64,000 bases of DNA from an uncultured Treponema sp. (GCA_949299755.1 CASGBA010000007.1:30094-94093), one strand, 5' to 3'; positions 7,553 through 16,989 are shown, counted from the stretch's first letter. Numbers and translations are program-made. The notes: generated by a model not told the origin, from the sequence alone.

Positions 7553-9856
7553 TTAGTCTTTCACAATCATAAGGGTGTGCCCCTGATACTCCGGCATAAA
7601 TTTTTTTTCCCCGCCGGATTCAAAATGCACCAAAATAACATATTCCGATTCATCCGGATCATCTCCGGAAAAATAGGTTTTTGTTATAATACCATAACCG
7701 TAATCGTCATGGAAGACAGTAACGCCTTTTTTCCACTTCAGGACTAAATCAGAATGAAGGCCTTCCTTTCCTGTCACCGCGGATTTTTCCTCAAGGGGAA
7801 CGCCTGTTCTCCCGGATTTTTCTGCAAGGGCTTTTTCTTCAATGGCGTTTTTGCAAAAGGCTGAAAAAGAAGATGGAGGCGATCCCAAGACTTTAATTCC
7901 GTCCGGGGGCAGCTCGTACAGGAACCTGCTGGGTCGTCCAGGCTGAATAGAACCATAGATACGCCGTACAGAGCAACTGGTAAGATACAGCCTTTTCATA
8001 GCCCTGGTACAACCCACATACATCAGGCGCCGTTCCTCTTCCAACGCTTCCCCCGTTTTATCATCCCGGGGGAAAAGGCCCTCCTCCAATCCGGTGATAA
8101 CAACCCGCTTGAATTCGAGTCCCTTTGTGTTATGAAGGGTTATCAAGGTAACCCGGTCGGATATTTCTTCCGTTTCCCGGTTATCTGATGCCGCTTCCCT
8201 GTCCAGCCTTATTTGCTCGAGAAAATCCGAAAGTCCCTGAATCGAAAAAGGATAAAAAACCGCCGCATTGGCAAGCTCTGTCATGCTAAGAGCCCGGGAA
8301 GCCCCGGTACCCTCCTCCCGGTTCTTGTAAAAATCCTGGAGACCGCTTTTCTCTAAAACACCGGATATAAAACCGGAAAGATTTTCTCCGGTTTCTTTTT
8401 CCGCAGCCGCTTTTAACTCCGAAATACATTCTCTTACAGATGAAACAAAGGCGGACAGATTTTCCCCCGCCTTTTTCAATTTCGGAACAATATTTTCCGC
8501 AGCGGACAGATAATCAACGGAATCTCCGCCGGCTTCACCGGTCAAACGTTCAAACTCCATCTGTATTTTCGCACAGGTTGTAGCCCCGACTCCTGCCACA
8601 GTTTTTCTCAAAAGTTTGAAAAAGGCAACCTCATCCCTCCGGTTAAATATAAAAGAAAGAAGAGAAAGGGCAAGTTTCACCTCCTCCCTTTCATAAAATT
8701 TCAAAGAGCCTATAACCGTATATGGTATTTTTGATTTAATGAATTCTGTTTCAAAGGACATGGACTGGGCGTTGGTACGGTATAAAACCGCCCAATCCCG
8801 GTAAGGATGACCTTTTTCAAAAGCCTGCTGTATGAGCTGGGCACAGAATTCCGCTTCCACTTCCTGACTGGTTAAAAATGCCAGAACGGGTTTTTTCCCG
8901 GAAGGGCATTCAGTGTATAAAGTTTTGCCTAACCGTCCATCGTTATTGGAAACTATTTCGGAGGCAACCCGCAAAATTTCCGGAGTGGAACGATAGTTTT
9001 TTTCAAGCCGTATAATTTCAGCTCCGGGAAAATTTTCGGTGAAGGTCAGGATGTTGGAAACTTCCGCACCCCGGAAACTGTAAATTGACTGATCATCATC
9101 ACCCACAACACAAAGATAAGTTTCCGGCCCCACCAGTTCCTTCAAAAGCTCAAACTGGGCAATATTTGAATCCTGATATTCATCCACAAGAATAACAGAA
9201 AACTGTCGGTGAATGTCTTCTTTAATCCCGGGATTTTCCCTGAGGATTTTTACAGGCAGATAAATCAAATCGCCGAAATCAACATTTCCTGACTTGCGGA
9301 GCCTTTCCGTATATTTCCGGAACACAGAGGCAAAATCAGGATCAGGATCCATCAAGGCTAAATCAGGGTTATCATATTCCAGACAGTAATTTTTCGCCCG
9401 GTCAATCTTCTGCATAACCGCCGGAGTTTGAAAAGCGGAAAGACCTGTTTCCGCCTGTCTTAAAAGAGCGGCGGAGTCATCATCGTCATAAATAGTATAA
9501 TTAGGGGAAAGGCCGGCCGAAAAACCGTATTGCCGCAGGAATTTCGCACCGAAGGAATGGAAAGTTTTTATTACAGCCCAGGAAGCCTCAGGATTCAAGG
9601 CTGTAGCCCGGCTACGCATTTCACGTGCGGCCTTGTTTGTAAATGTCACGGCAAGGATATTTTCCGGGCGGATTCCCTTTTTCGAGATAAGCCATGCGAT
9701 TTTTGTTGTAATCACCCTGGTTTTACCGGAACCGGCACCGGCAAGAATTAAAAGAGGGGAGCCTTCATGGGTTACCGCCCGGCGCTGTTCTTCATTTAAA
9801 TTCCCCAGAAGGAATTCATCCTCTATCCCGTCTTTAATGGTGTTAAAATCCGACAT
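7553..9856 (-). CDS. pcrA: Superfamily 1 DNA helicase, PcrA/UvrD type
   Basis: 3'-5' DNA helicase of repair and replication restart. Helicase motifs are all visible in order: LAGAGSGKT (Walker A, about residue 40), VDEYQDSN (II), VVGDDDQSIYSFRGA (III), EKNYRST (IV), LITLHNTKGLEF (V) and EEERRLMYVGCTRA (VI). At 767 aa it is full length with a C-terminal tail typical of PcrA. Start taken at ATG 9856; a TTG at 9877 overlapping the rimO stop is an alternative. UvrD and Rep are close relatives, so the exact symbol is less sure than the family. Confidence 0.93.
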   Translation of the reverse strand: MSDFNTIKDGIEDEFLLGNLNEEQRRAVTHEGSPLLILAGAGSGKTRVITTKIAWLISKKGIRPENILAVTFTNKAAREMRSRATALNPEASWAVIKTFHSFGAKFLRQYGFSAGLSPNYTIYDDDDSAALLRQAETGLSAFQTPAVMQKIDRAKNYCLEYDNPDLALMDPDPDFASVFRKYTERLRKSGNVDFGDLIYLPVKILRENPGIKEDIHRQFSVILVDEYQDSNIAQFELLKELVGPETYLCVVGDDDQSIYSFRGAEVSNILTFTENFPGAEIIRLEKNYRSTPEILRVASEIVSNNDGRLGKTLYTECPSGKKPVLAFLTSQEVEAEFCAQLIQQAFEKGHPYRDWAVLYRTNAQSMSFETEFIKSKIPYTVIGSLKFYEREEVKLALSLLSFIFNRRDEVAFFKLLRKTVAGVGATTCAKIQMEFERLTGEAGGDSVDYLSAAENIVPKLKKAGENLSAFVSSVRECISELKAAAEKETGENLSGFISGVLEKSGLQDFYKNREEGTGASRALSMTELANAAVFYPFSIQGLSDFLEQIRLDREAASDNRETEEISDRVTLITLHNTKGLEFKRVVITGLEEGLFPRDDKTGEALEEERRLMYVGCTRAMKRLYLTSCSVRRIYGSIQPGRPSRFLYELPPDGIKVLGSPPSSFSAFCKNAIEEKALAEKSGRTGVPLEEKSAVTGKEGLHSDLVLKWKKGVTVFHDDYGYGIITKTYFSGDDPDESEYVILVHFESGGEKKFMPEYQGHTLMIVKD

Positions 9857-9873
9857 TCCGCAACCTGATGAAA

Positions 9874-11340
9874 TCAATCTTCCAATCTGAAGGCTTCCAC
9901 ATCAGAACCGCGAACCGCCGTAATTTTTGCCCTCACAATGGAACCGGGAGCAACGGAAACTTTATACCCGTCCGTCTCCTCCGAACAACTCCGACGGTAC
10001 CGTAAAACAACGGAACCGTCTACTTCCGGCGCTTGAAACCAAGCCCGGCCTATCGCAAAAAGAAATTCCTGTTCCTCCGTTTCCGGAGGGATACATTCTT
10101 CCACCAAGACAAGAACTTCTTTTCCCACAAAAAAACGCAACCCTTCCCCGGTAATTTCTTCCTGGGCATCATACAGATTTTTTTTTCTGAAAGAAGCGGT
10201 TTTTCTGGAAATTTTAGGTTTTATCTTATGAGCCGCGGTCCCCTCTTCGGAAGAAAAGGCAAAGGCTCCTACCCAGAGGAAACGTCCTTCCTTCAAAAAC
10301 GAAAGAGTGTTTTCAAAAGCCCTGTCTGTTTCCCCGGGAAAACCTGTCAAAAAGGTTGTGCGGAAAACCGCTGTTCCGTAAGGATTCCCGAAACCGGAGA
10401 AACTGTTCCGGATTGTGTTTATTAAACGCAGGTATTTTTGCGCATTTCCGCGTCTGTTCATTGAACGGAGAATATTTTCATCTCCACTCTGGAATGGTAA
10501 ATCAAAATAAGGAAGAAAGCGTCTGTCAGAAGCCATAACAGGAAGAATATCCAATGGAAAATGATCCGGATGCATATACAAAAGCCTCACCCGGAAATCA
10601 CCCGGTATGGAAGAGATCCGCTTAAGTAACAAAGAAAGGGGAGAAGGGTTTTGACCATCCACGGAATCGCCGGGACAGCAGGTTTGGCCATCCTGCGGTT
10701 TGCCGTCCAAGCCAAAAACAGCCAGATCCTGACCTATAAAATTCAGTTCAAAAACCCCGCGGGAAACAAGGGAGGAACATTCACAGACAATTTCATCTAT
10801 GGTCCTGCTGCGCAACGGCCCACGGATCAGAGGAATGGCGCAAAAAGAACACCAGTTTGAACATCCTTCTGTAAGCTTTACATAGGCAGAACCTGGAAAA
10901 GAAAACAGTCCTGGTCTGTCGCCGGAACATACTCCTACCTGGGGAGGAATCAGCACAGGTCTTTTCCCGGCATTTACTGAATCCGGAGGCAAATCTTTAG
11001 AAAAAAGTCTTCCAAGGATTTCAGTGAGCATGGAAAGATCGCCGTTCCCAAAAAACCCGTCAGCTTCAGGAAGGGACTCTGCAAGAAGATTCCCATAACG
11101 TTCCGCAAGACATCCGGCGAGAAGTATCTTTGCGGCAGGATAAGCCTGCCTTGCGGAAACCACTGCGTTTATGGATTCTTTTTTTGCATCCTCAATAAAA
11201 CCACAGGAATTGATTATTATAAGATCCGCATCCTCCGGTTCATCCGTAGAAGTCCACCCGGAAGAAAGCATAATCCCGTGTATCAGCTCGGCGTCAACCT
11301 GGTTTTTTGCACAGCCATGCCTATCCAGGAAAAACCGCAT
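9874..11340 (-). CDS. rimO: Ribosomal protein S12 methylthiotransferase
   Basis: Radical-SAM enzyme adding a methylthio group to a conserved aspartate of ribosomal protein S12. N-terminal cluster ligands are C10, C46 and C77; the radical-SAM CxxxCxxC is C160, C164, C167 (EGCSNWCSFC). The C-terminal TRAM domain is present. The start HGCAKNQVD is the RimO pattern rather than the MiaB one, and RimO (not MiaB) is favoured by the DLPFQSG and GFPGETD blocks. ATG 11340 abuts the rodZ stop with no gap. Confidence 0.93.
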   Translation of the reverse strand: MRFFLDRHGCAKNQVDAELIHGIMLSSGWTSTDEPEDADLIIINSCGFIEDAKKESINAVVSARQAYPAAKILLAGCLAERYGNLLAESLPEADGFFGNGDLSMLTEILGRLFSKDLPPDSVNAGKRPVLIPPQVGVCSGDRPGLFSFPGSAYVKLTEGCSNWCSFCAIPLIRGPLRSRTIDEIVCECSSLVSRGVFELNFIGQDLAVFGLDGKPQDGQTCCPGDSVDGQNPSPLSLLLKRISSIPGDFRVRLLYMHPDHFPLDILPVMASDRRFLPYFDLPFQSGDENILRSMNRRGNAQKYLRLINTIRNSFSGFGNPYGTAVFRTTFLTGFPGETDRAFENTLSFLKEGRFLWVGAFAFSSEEGTAAHKIKPKISRKTASFRKKNLYDAQEEITGEGLRFFVGKEVLVLVEECIPPETEEQEFLFAIGRAWFQAPEVDGSVVLRYRRSCSEETDGYKVSVAPGSIVRAKITAVRGSDVEAFRLED

Positions 11341-12456
11341 TTAATCAACATCCATAGCCACGAATCTATAACGGCCCGTGGTATCATCCCGAAGCCATCT
11401 TAAATCGCGGACGATAACTTCTCCGGGACGGCTTAAATCCAAATCCACGGTTTTTCCACCAGCTATAACCTGAAGCTTAACCGCATTACCATTGGAAGCC
11501 CAGACCCTCAAACCGTTTTTAGCCTGAACAGTCAGAATTTCAGATTTTTGGTAATAACGTTCTTCCCTTTCAGAACGGTCGATTTCATACCTGAACAGAC
11601 AGTATCCACGGAAGGTTGCATTCAAAGTAACAGGGTAAGCGGAACCACCTTCAAAAAGAACAGTCTGTTTAGAGGAATCAGAGGGGTTGACAGCCACCGT
11701 AACATCCCCGTTACCAGCAACAGCACCCTGATCCATGGGGAAAGAACCGGTGGACACAAGAATTTCGGCACCCCTGTCCGGGTCATCAGCATAAAGGTCA
11801 GAAACAAAAACTTTCATATCCGGAATATCATCACCGGAAATATCGAAAGAAATATCCTGTCCCAATTCCACAAGCCGGATCCCGGAAGGAGTCTCCAATT
11901 TAAGGACGGGAGCGGTCTCCGCAACCTTGACTTGGTAGGTGTTTCCATCGACAGGAACCGACATACTGTCACCGGAGAAAACCCGGCCTTTGAATTCTGC
12001 GCTTGTAATTTCATGAACAACCGGGGCCCTTTCTTCTTTTTCCACTACAACCGGGGCGGGCCGGTTAATGAAATAAGTATAAGCCCTGAATCCGGCAAAC
12101 CCGACGGCGGCTAAAATAACAAGGATGATAACCACAGCCTTTATTTTATTGAGATTGCGCCCGAACAGACGTTCAAAAAAGGGACGGGCAGGAACAAGCT
12201 CGGAGACAGGAATATTCGTTTCCTGGATTTTCTGGTTTTTATAAGCATTTACGAATTCGTTCCCGTCTAAATCCAAATATTCGCAATAGTTGCGCAGGAA
12301 ACCGAACAGATAAGATTCCCCCGGGAAATCGTCAAATTTTTCATTTTCCAAGTCTTCCAAATATCGCCTGGCAATATTTGTTTCCCTGGAAATCTGATCT
12401 AAATCCAATCCCTTCTCAATACGCGTAGCCTGAAGTCTTTTCCCCAAACTTTCCAT
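11341..12456 (-). CDS. rodZ: RodZ-like cytoskeletal/cell-shape protein
   Basis: 371 aa with an N-terminal Xre-type helix-turn-helix (about residues 1-75, QISRETNIARRYL), one membrane segment (about 107-125) and a large outside domain resembling the beta-rich DUF4115 domain of RodZ. RodZ binds MreB through the HTH and links it to the cell-wall elongation machine. The ATG at 12456 has a weak purine stretch upstream. It lies 38 bases after lolA. In this domain layout the HTH acts in protein contact, not DNA binding, though regulation cannot be excluded. Confidence 0.85.
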   Translation of the reverse strand: MESLGKRLQATRIEKGLDLDQISRETNIARRYLEDLENEKFDDFPGESYLFGFLRNYCEYLDLDGNEFVNAYKNQKIQETNIPVSELVPARPFFERLFGRNLNKIKAVVIILVILAAVGFAGFRAYTYFINRPAPVVVEKEERAPVVHEITSAEFKGRVFSGDSMSVPVDGNTYQVKVAETAPVLKLETPSGIRLVELGQDISFDISGDDIPDMKVFVSDLYADDPDRGAEILVSTGSFPMDQGAVAGNGDVTVAVNPSDSSKQTVLFEGGSAYPVTLNATFRGYCLFRYEIDRSEREERYYQKSEILTVQAKNGLRVWASNGNAVKLQVIAGGKTVDLDLSRPGEVIVRDLRWLRDDTTGRYRFVAMDVD

Positions 12457-12494
12457 AAAAGCACACTCTCTAAATAACTATTTTTAATAATTTT

Positions 12495-13205
12495 CTATTC
12501 GTTAAACAAAAAATTATCGTAAACATTCGCCGAAGAGGGAGAATCATAGACAAACCTGTTGGCAGATATTCCCTGATTCAAGGCATAATTAGTAAAATTA
12601 AATATAATCTTTGATCCGGTTATTGTCGATGCCTCTATCCGGCGCACAAGCTTCGTCTTGGGATCCACCAAAAGCCTGATTGTGCGGAACATTTCCGTGG
12701 TGGAACGGCGGGTAAGGGCCAGCGCAACAACCCGCACATTGGAGCCTTCTTCAAGAGGAACCGGATCCTGACCGCTTTCATAGGCGATGGAATAATAACG
12801 GCGTAACAGGGAAAGCCCTTCAGGAGTGGCCAAAGAAACCTCACCGGCAGAAGAACTGTCAACCGACTGGGTTAATATGGCATTATAAGGTGACGGAAGA
12901 TAAACTGTAAGAAGATTACCGTCAAACACCATAGTTTGGTCTGCCGGAGAAGTAAAATCAATTCTCATGAGGTTCGGTTTTTTATATATCACCCTTCCGG
13001 TCATAACTTCGGAAGAAGATGAATCTCTATATGAAATTTCGATATTTGCGGAATAGTCGTTTATCCCGGCATAAACTTCGGAAACGGATGAAAAAAATGT
13101 ATCAACTGTTGTTATGGTGGTATTTTGAGAAGAAACAGGAGCTGTGGCACAAAAAAGCAATACAACCACTTGGATTGCAAAAATAAAATGTGCAAATCTA
13201 TTCAT
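12495..13205 (-). CDS. lolA: Outer-membrane lipoprotein carrier protein (LolA-like)
   Basis: 236 aa from the ATG at 13205. An N-terminal signal peptide (MNRFAHF, hydrophobic core, cleavage likely after PVSSQ or nearby) leads into a LolA fold: YSANIEISYRD, the GRVIYKKPNLMRIDF strand pair and the VYLPSPYNAIL strand. It would ferry lipoproteins through the periplasm. The longer frame to 13247 is rejected because a promoter with a seven-base gap points at 13205 and the signal peptide begins there. No Shine-Dalgarno is present. Confidence 0.83.
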   Translation of the reverse strand: MNRFAHFIFAIQVVVLLFCATAPVSSQNTTITTVDTFFSSVSEVYAGINDYSANIEISYRDSSSSEVMTGRVIYKKPNLMRIDFTSPADQTMVFDGNLLTVYLPSPYNAILTQSVDSSSAGEVSLATPEGLSLLRRYYSIAYESGQDPVPLEEGSNVRVVALALTRRSTTEMFRTIRLLVDPKTKLVRRIEASTITGSKIIFNFTNYALNQGISANRFVYDSPSSANVYDNFLFNE

Positions 13206-13212
13206 ATAATGA

Positions 13213-13241
13213 AGTAAATCAGAAAGTACAAAATAGGTCAA
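13213..13241 (-). promoter_or_regulatory. Promoter of lolA (leaderless)
   Basis: Minus strand: TTGACC (13241-13236), 17-base spacer, TTTACT (13218-13213), then seven bases to the ATG at 13205. It likely drives the lolA-rodZ-rimO-pcrA-gat operon. Confidence 0.5.
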
Positions 13242-13267
13242 TAACACTAAAACAAGGTCAAATATAT

Positions 13268-13296
13268 TTGAAATTTAAAATTAAATTCCATATATT
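13268..13296 (+). promoter_or_regulatory. Promoter of the cytidylate-kinase-like gene
   Basis: TTGAAA (13268-13273), 17-base spacer, TATATT (13291-13296). The expected transcript has a leader of about 40 bases and the gene carries a Shine-Dalgarno, in contrast to the leaderless genes of the window. Confidence 0.45.
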
Positions 13297-13343
13297 GATA
13301 GTTAATTTTCTTAAGCACACATAAAAATGCAAAGAGGTGGAAC

Positions 13344-13970
13344 ATGAAATATCCTATAATTACAATCGCCAGAGAACACGGCTCTGGGGGCCGTATTATC
13401 GCTCAGATGGTGTCAAAAAAACTGGATATTCCGGTTTATGATAAAACTATAATCGATATTGCGGCCCAGGAAAGCGGTCTTTCCCCGGAATTCATTGCAG
13501 AAGCGGAAAAAAGGCGCAGTAGCACTTTTATTTACAATCTCTATCTTTCAAGTACAAATGTCTCCATTATTGACCAGGTTTACCTGGCCCAGGCTCATGT
13601 AATTAAAAAAGCCGCGGAAGAGGGTCCGTGTATTATCGTGGGACGATGCGGAGATTACGTACTGAGGGACAAAAAAAACCTGCTGAGGACATTTATCTAC
13701 GCTTCAAAAGAAGAAAGAATGCGCCGCATTGTTGAAGAATATAAAGAAGACATTGAAAATCCTTCAGCTTATGTGGATAAATGCGACAAACAGAGGTCAG
13801 CATATTACAATTCCTTTTCAGATCTCCGATGGGGCGACCACAGGAACTACCATCTGATGATAGACAGCTCCCTTGGCCTGGATTTGGCAGCGGAATTCAT
13901 TATCCAGGCGGCGGAAAAATGGCAATGGAAAGAAGAAACTCCGGAAGGAAACAGCAAAGGAGGACAATAA
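13344..13970 (+). CDS. Cytidylate kinase-like family protein
   Basis: 208 aa, matching the cytidylate-kinase-like (Cytidylate_kin2) family. The P-loop region is REHGSGGRIIAQ, with the family's GSGG form instead of a classical GKS. Other family blocks are IPVYDKTII, CIIVGRCGDYVL and YYNSF near the C-terminus. These proteins are often found beside MATE or regulatory genes, and their substrate is not established. RBS GAGGTGG precedes the ATG. Its stop overlaps the next ATG by one base (TAATG). Confidence 0.82.
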   Translation: MKYPIITIAREHGSGGRIIAQMVSKKLDIPVYDKTIIDIAAQESGLSPEFIAEAEKRRSSTFIYNLYLSSTNVSIIDQVYLAQAHVIKKAAEEGPCIIVGRCGDYVLRDKKNLLRTFIYASKEERMRRIVEEYKEDIENPSAYVDKCDKQRSAYYNSFSDLRWGDHRNYHLMIDSSLGLDLAAEFIIQAAEKWQWKEETPEGNSKGGQ

Positions 13971-15367
13971 TGAATACACAGCAAAGCCAAACAACTGAAA
14001 AAAAAGAAAACAAGATGGGTGTAATGCCTGTAAACAGGCTTCTCATTTCCATGTCCATACCCATGATAATTTCCATGCTTGTCCAAGCCCTTTACAATAT
14101 TGTGGACAGTATGTTTGTATCCAGACTGAGCGAAAACGCATTGACAGCCGTTTCCCTTGCCTTCCCGGCCCAAAACCTGATGATTGCAGTGGCAACGGGA
14201 ACCGGCGTAGGTATAAACGCACTGCTTTCAAAAAGCCTTGGTGAAAAGAATTTTGAAAAAGCAAATAAAACCGCGAACAACGCCATTTTTCTGGCCTTCT
14301 GCAGCTATGCGATCTTCGCAATTCTAGGATTTTTCTTTTCCCGGATATTTTTTGAACTCCAGACAAGCGACCAGGATATTGTGGAACAGGGAACCCATTA
14401 TCTTTCAATATGTACTGTTTTATCTTTCGGAATGATGTTTCAAATAACCAGCGAAAGACTTTTGCAGTCCACGGGTAAAACCTTCTACACGATGATAACC
14501 CAAGGAACCGGTGCCATTATAAACATAATTTTTGACCCCATTTTTATTTTCGGGCTCCTCGGATTCCCCAAAATGGGCACAGCCGGGGCAGCGGCAGCAA
14601 CAGTCATGGGACAAATTATCGCAGCAATCCTCGCAATTATTTTTAACAGAGTCAGAAACAAGGAAATACACGTGACAATGAGGAACTTCCGTCCGGATGG
14701 AAACATCATAAAAAACATCTATCTGGTTGGCATTCCCTCGATTATTCTTGCAGCCATTGGTTCGATAATGACTTTCGGAATGAATAAAATCCTCATCGCC
14801 TTTTCTACGACCGCGGCGGCAGTTTTCGGCGTTTATTTCAAACTCCAGAGTTTTGTCTTCATGCCTGTGTTCGGATTGAATAACGGAATGGTTCCCATTT
14901 TGGCATACAATTACGGAGCCAGGAGGCCTGATAGAATCACGAAAACAATAAAACTCAGCGTTTTTTATGCAACATTGATAATGATTATCGGGGTTCTAGT
15001 ATTCCAGTTTTTCCCGGCACAACTTCTGGGAATTTTCCAAGCTTCAGAATATATGCTGAAAATAGGGAAACCCGCTTTACGCATTATTTCATTCAGCTTT
15101 TTGATGGCCGGATTCAGCATTATTACATCATCGGTTTTACAGGCTTTTTCCCACGGATTCCTGAGTCTTTCAATTTCCGTAATCCGTCAGCTGGTTGTTA
15201 TCCTGCCGGTGGCATATCTTCTTTCCCTCTCGGGAAACATCGATTTGATTTGGGTTGCCTTCCCCGTAGCGGAAATTGTCTCCTTACTTTTATGTTGTGT
15301 ATATATGCGCTTTGTTTTTAAGAAGGAAATCAAACCTCTGGAGATTACCGCCAATAATGCAGGATGA
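13970..15367 (+). CDS. MATE family multidrug/sodium antiporter
   Basis: 465 aa, about twelve membrane segments in two homologous halves. The first half opens SIPMIISMLVQALYNIVDSMFV, the family's standard entrance (kept short here), and the second half repeats it near residue 240. It would export cationic drugs or toxic organics using a Na+ or H+ gradient. AGGAGG lies seven bases before the ATG at 13970. A longer frame from 13781 overlaps the kinase gene and is rejected. Confidence 0.9.
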   Translation: MNTQQSQTTEKKENKMGVMPVNRLLISMSIPMIISMLVQALYNIVDSMFVSRLSENALTAVSLAFPAQNLMIAVATGTGVGINALLSKSLGEKNFEKANKTANNAIFLAFCSYAIFAILGFFFSRIFFELQTSDQDIVEQGTHYLSICTVLSFGMMFQITSERLLQSTGKTFYTMITQGTGAIINIIFDPIFIFGLLGFPKMGTAGAAAATVMGQIIAAILAIIFNRVRNKEIHVTMRNFRPDGNIIKNIYLVGIPSIILAAIGSIMTFGMNKILIAFSTTAAAVFGVYFKLQSFVFMPVFGLNNGMVPILAYNYGARRPDRITKTIKLSVFYATLIMIIGVLVFQFFPAQLLGIFQASEYMLKIGKPALRIISFSFLMAGFSIITSSVLQAFSHGFLSLSISVIRQLVVILPVAYLLSLSGNIDLIWVAFPVAEIVSLLLCCVYMRFVFKKEIKPLEITANNAG

Positions 15368-16619
15368 TTTCAAAAGGTTTTTAGTAAAAAAAATAAAAAC
15401 AACCCTGTATAAAACAGGGTTGGATTCCGGGGAGATTTCCGGTTCCCTTCAGGAACTGGAATCCCTTTCGGATGATTTGCAGACTTTAGCCGGTCTGCTC
15501 CGCCAGACTGAAAGCCCCGGGGACAATTTTTTCCTGCAAGAAGAGGCGGAATTGTCCCTGGAAGGCAATCCGGAAGAGCCGGGGAACCTGCTTATTGAAG
15601 GAGACAACCTTACGGCCCTCAAACTTTTGGCGGAAACCCACAGGGCAAAAATCGATGTCATTTACATTGATCCCCCATACAACACCGGGAAACGGGTTTT
15701 CATTTATGACGACAAATTCACGGGGAAACAAAACGATCACGGTCCATGGCTTTCTTTTATGGGTAGCAGGCTATACGCCGCAAAAAACCTTTTGTCCCCG
15801 GAGGGCGTCATTTTTATCAGCATAGACGACAACGAACACTGCCGGCTGAAAATATTGTGCGATGACATTTTCGGGGAAAACAATTTTGTGGGAACCATAA
15901 TCCACCAGCGGGCAAAGGGCGGTGGCCAGGCGAAACACATTGTACGGGGGCATGATTACATTCTGGTGTATGCTTCCCGAATTGAGGCGGTATCCCTGTC
16001 CAGGAAAAAGGTGGTTCAAAAAAAAACCTGCATTATAAACGGAGAACAATATATAAAAAACAATGACTTTCTCCGCAAATCCTTTGGGAAATACACAAAA
16101 ACATCCGACAGACGTTGCTTTTATGAGGAAATCGAACAATATAAAGGAAAAGTAAAAAAAGAGGAAATAGACAAAAAAATTATCTCCGGGGAATATTTTT
16201 TAGAGGAAAACGGGGAAGGGAAGCATATTGTATGCCGGTATGAAAAAATTTCAGAATCCCGCTCAAAATTATATTCAATTATAAAAATACTTTCAGAAGA
16301 GGGGAAAAAGGATTTGGAAAAACTCGGTATAACGGGTTTTGACTATCCCAAGCCTGTGGAATTGGTAAAATTCCTGGTGGATGCGGCGGCAAAAAAGGAT
16401 TCTGTTATCCTTGATTTTTTTGCGGGCAGCGGTACAACGGGACACGCTGTCCTTCGCCTTAATGCCGAAGATGGGGGACACCGCTCTTTCATCCTGTGCA
16501 CAAACAACGAGAACAACATATGCAGGCAAATTACCAGGGAAAGGATAAGACGGGCCATGGAGACGGAGCGCAGCGGGGGGAACCTCCGTTTTTTCACGGT
16601 GAAACGAAGGGAACCATAA
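15357..16619 (+). CDS. Site-specific DNA N6-adenine methyltransferase, orphan
   Basis: 420 aa, beta-class amino-methyltransferase. Motif IV DPPYNTG (about residue 104) comes first and the AdoMet motif DFFAGSGTTGHAVL last, with the target-recognition region between them; this order and the GVIFISIDDNEH block match Mod subunits of type III systems. The ATG at 15357 overlaps the end of the MATE gene by 11 bases. No Res, type II endonuclease or specificity subunit lies nearby, so it is probably a solitary methyltransferase with a regulatory or protective role. Recognition sequence cannot be read from the sequence. Confidence 0.87.
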   Translation: MQDDFKRFLVKKIKTTLYKTGLDSGEISGSLQELESLSDDLQTLAGLLRQTESPGDNFFLQEEAELSLEGNPEEPGNLLIEGDNLTALKLLAETHRAKIDVIYIDPPYNTGKRVFIYDDKFTGKQNDHGPWLSFMGSRLYAAKNLLSPEGVIFISIDDNEHCRLKILCDDIFGENNFVGTIIHQRAKGGGQAKHIVRGHDYILVYASRIEAVSLSRKKVVQKKTCIINGEQYIKNNDFLRKSFGKYTKTSDRRCFYEEIEQYKGKVKKEEIDKKIISGEYFLEENGEGKHIVCRYEKISESRSKLYSIIKILSEEGKKDLEKLGITGFDYPKPVELVKFLVDAAAKKDSVILDFFAGSGTTGHAVLRLNAEDGGHRSFILCTNNENNICRQITRERIRRAMETERSGGNLRFFTVKRREP

Positions 16620-16638
16620 TCCCTTGCCGGCAGAACCC

Positions 16639-16667
16639 TTGACAGTATTAGCCTTTTACAGTATGTT
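16639..16667 (+). promoter_or_regulatory. Promoter of the tRNA-SRP RNA unit
   Basis: TTGACA (16639-16644), exactly 17 bases, TATGTT (16662-16667). The start would fall near 16675, a few bases before the first tRNA. It is one of the closest matches to the sigma-70 consensus in the window. Confidence 0.75.
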
Positions 16668-16681
16668 AAAGGACACGTTTT

Positions 16682-16766
16682 GGAGCGGTGTCCGAGCGGT
16701 TTAAGGAGGCGGTCTTGAAAACCGTTGTGCCGAAAGGTACCGGGGGTTCGAATCCCCCCTGCTCCG
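16682..16766 (+). tRNA. tRNA-Ser (anticodon TGA)
   Basis: 85 nt with a long variable arm. Acceptor GGAGCGG pairs with CTGCTCC; anticodon loop CTTGAAA gives TGA (reads UCA/UCG-type codons); T-arm GGGGGTTCGAATCCCCC. Discriminator G, CCA not encoded. Confidence 0.95.
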
Positions 16767-16792
16767 GATGTAAAGACGCCGCAGGCGTAACT

Positions 16793-16880
16793 GGAGCGGT
16801 GCGAGAGTGGCCGAATCGGGCTCCCTGCTAAGGAGTTGATCCCCAAAAGGGTTCCGGGGGTTCGAATCCCCCCTGCTCCG
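16793..16880 (+). tRNA. tRNA-Ser (anticodon GCT)
   Basis: 88 nt, long variable arm. Acceptor stem identical to the first serine tRNA (GGAGCGG/CTGCTCC); anticodon loop CTGCTAA reads AGC/AGU codons. CCA not encoded. Confidence 0.95.
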
Positions 16881-16884
16881 ATAC

Positions 16885-16958
16885 GAGACTATAGCTCAGC
16901 TGGATAGAGCGTCAGATTGCGGATCTGAAGGCCGGAGGTTCGAATCCTCTTAGTCTCA
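16885..16958 (+). tRNA. tRNA-Arg (anticodon GCG)
   Basis: 74 nt. Acceptor GAGACTA/TAGTCTC, anticodon stem TCAGA/TCTGA, loop TTGCGGA giving GCG, T-arm GGAGG/CCTCT. The D-loop has an A at position 20, an arginine identity element. Most bacteria read CGY with an ACG (inosine) tRNA, so a GCG form is unusual. Confidence 0.88.
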
Positions 16959-16989
16959 AAACGGGTTCGGGATTCCGGGCCGGATCTCT

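Noticed and set aside
15357..16619. Complete type III restriction-modification system
   Set aside because: No Res gene on either side; neighbours are a MATE transporter and tRNAs.
16682..16766. Selenocysteine tRNA
   Set aside because: The anticodon is TGA (serine), not TCA; arm lengths fit ordinary tRNA-Ser.
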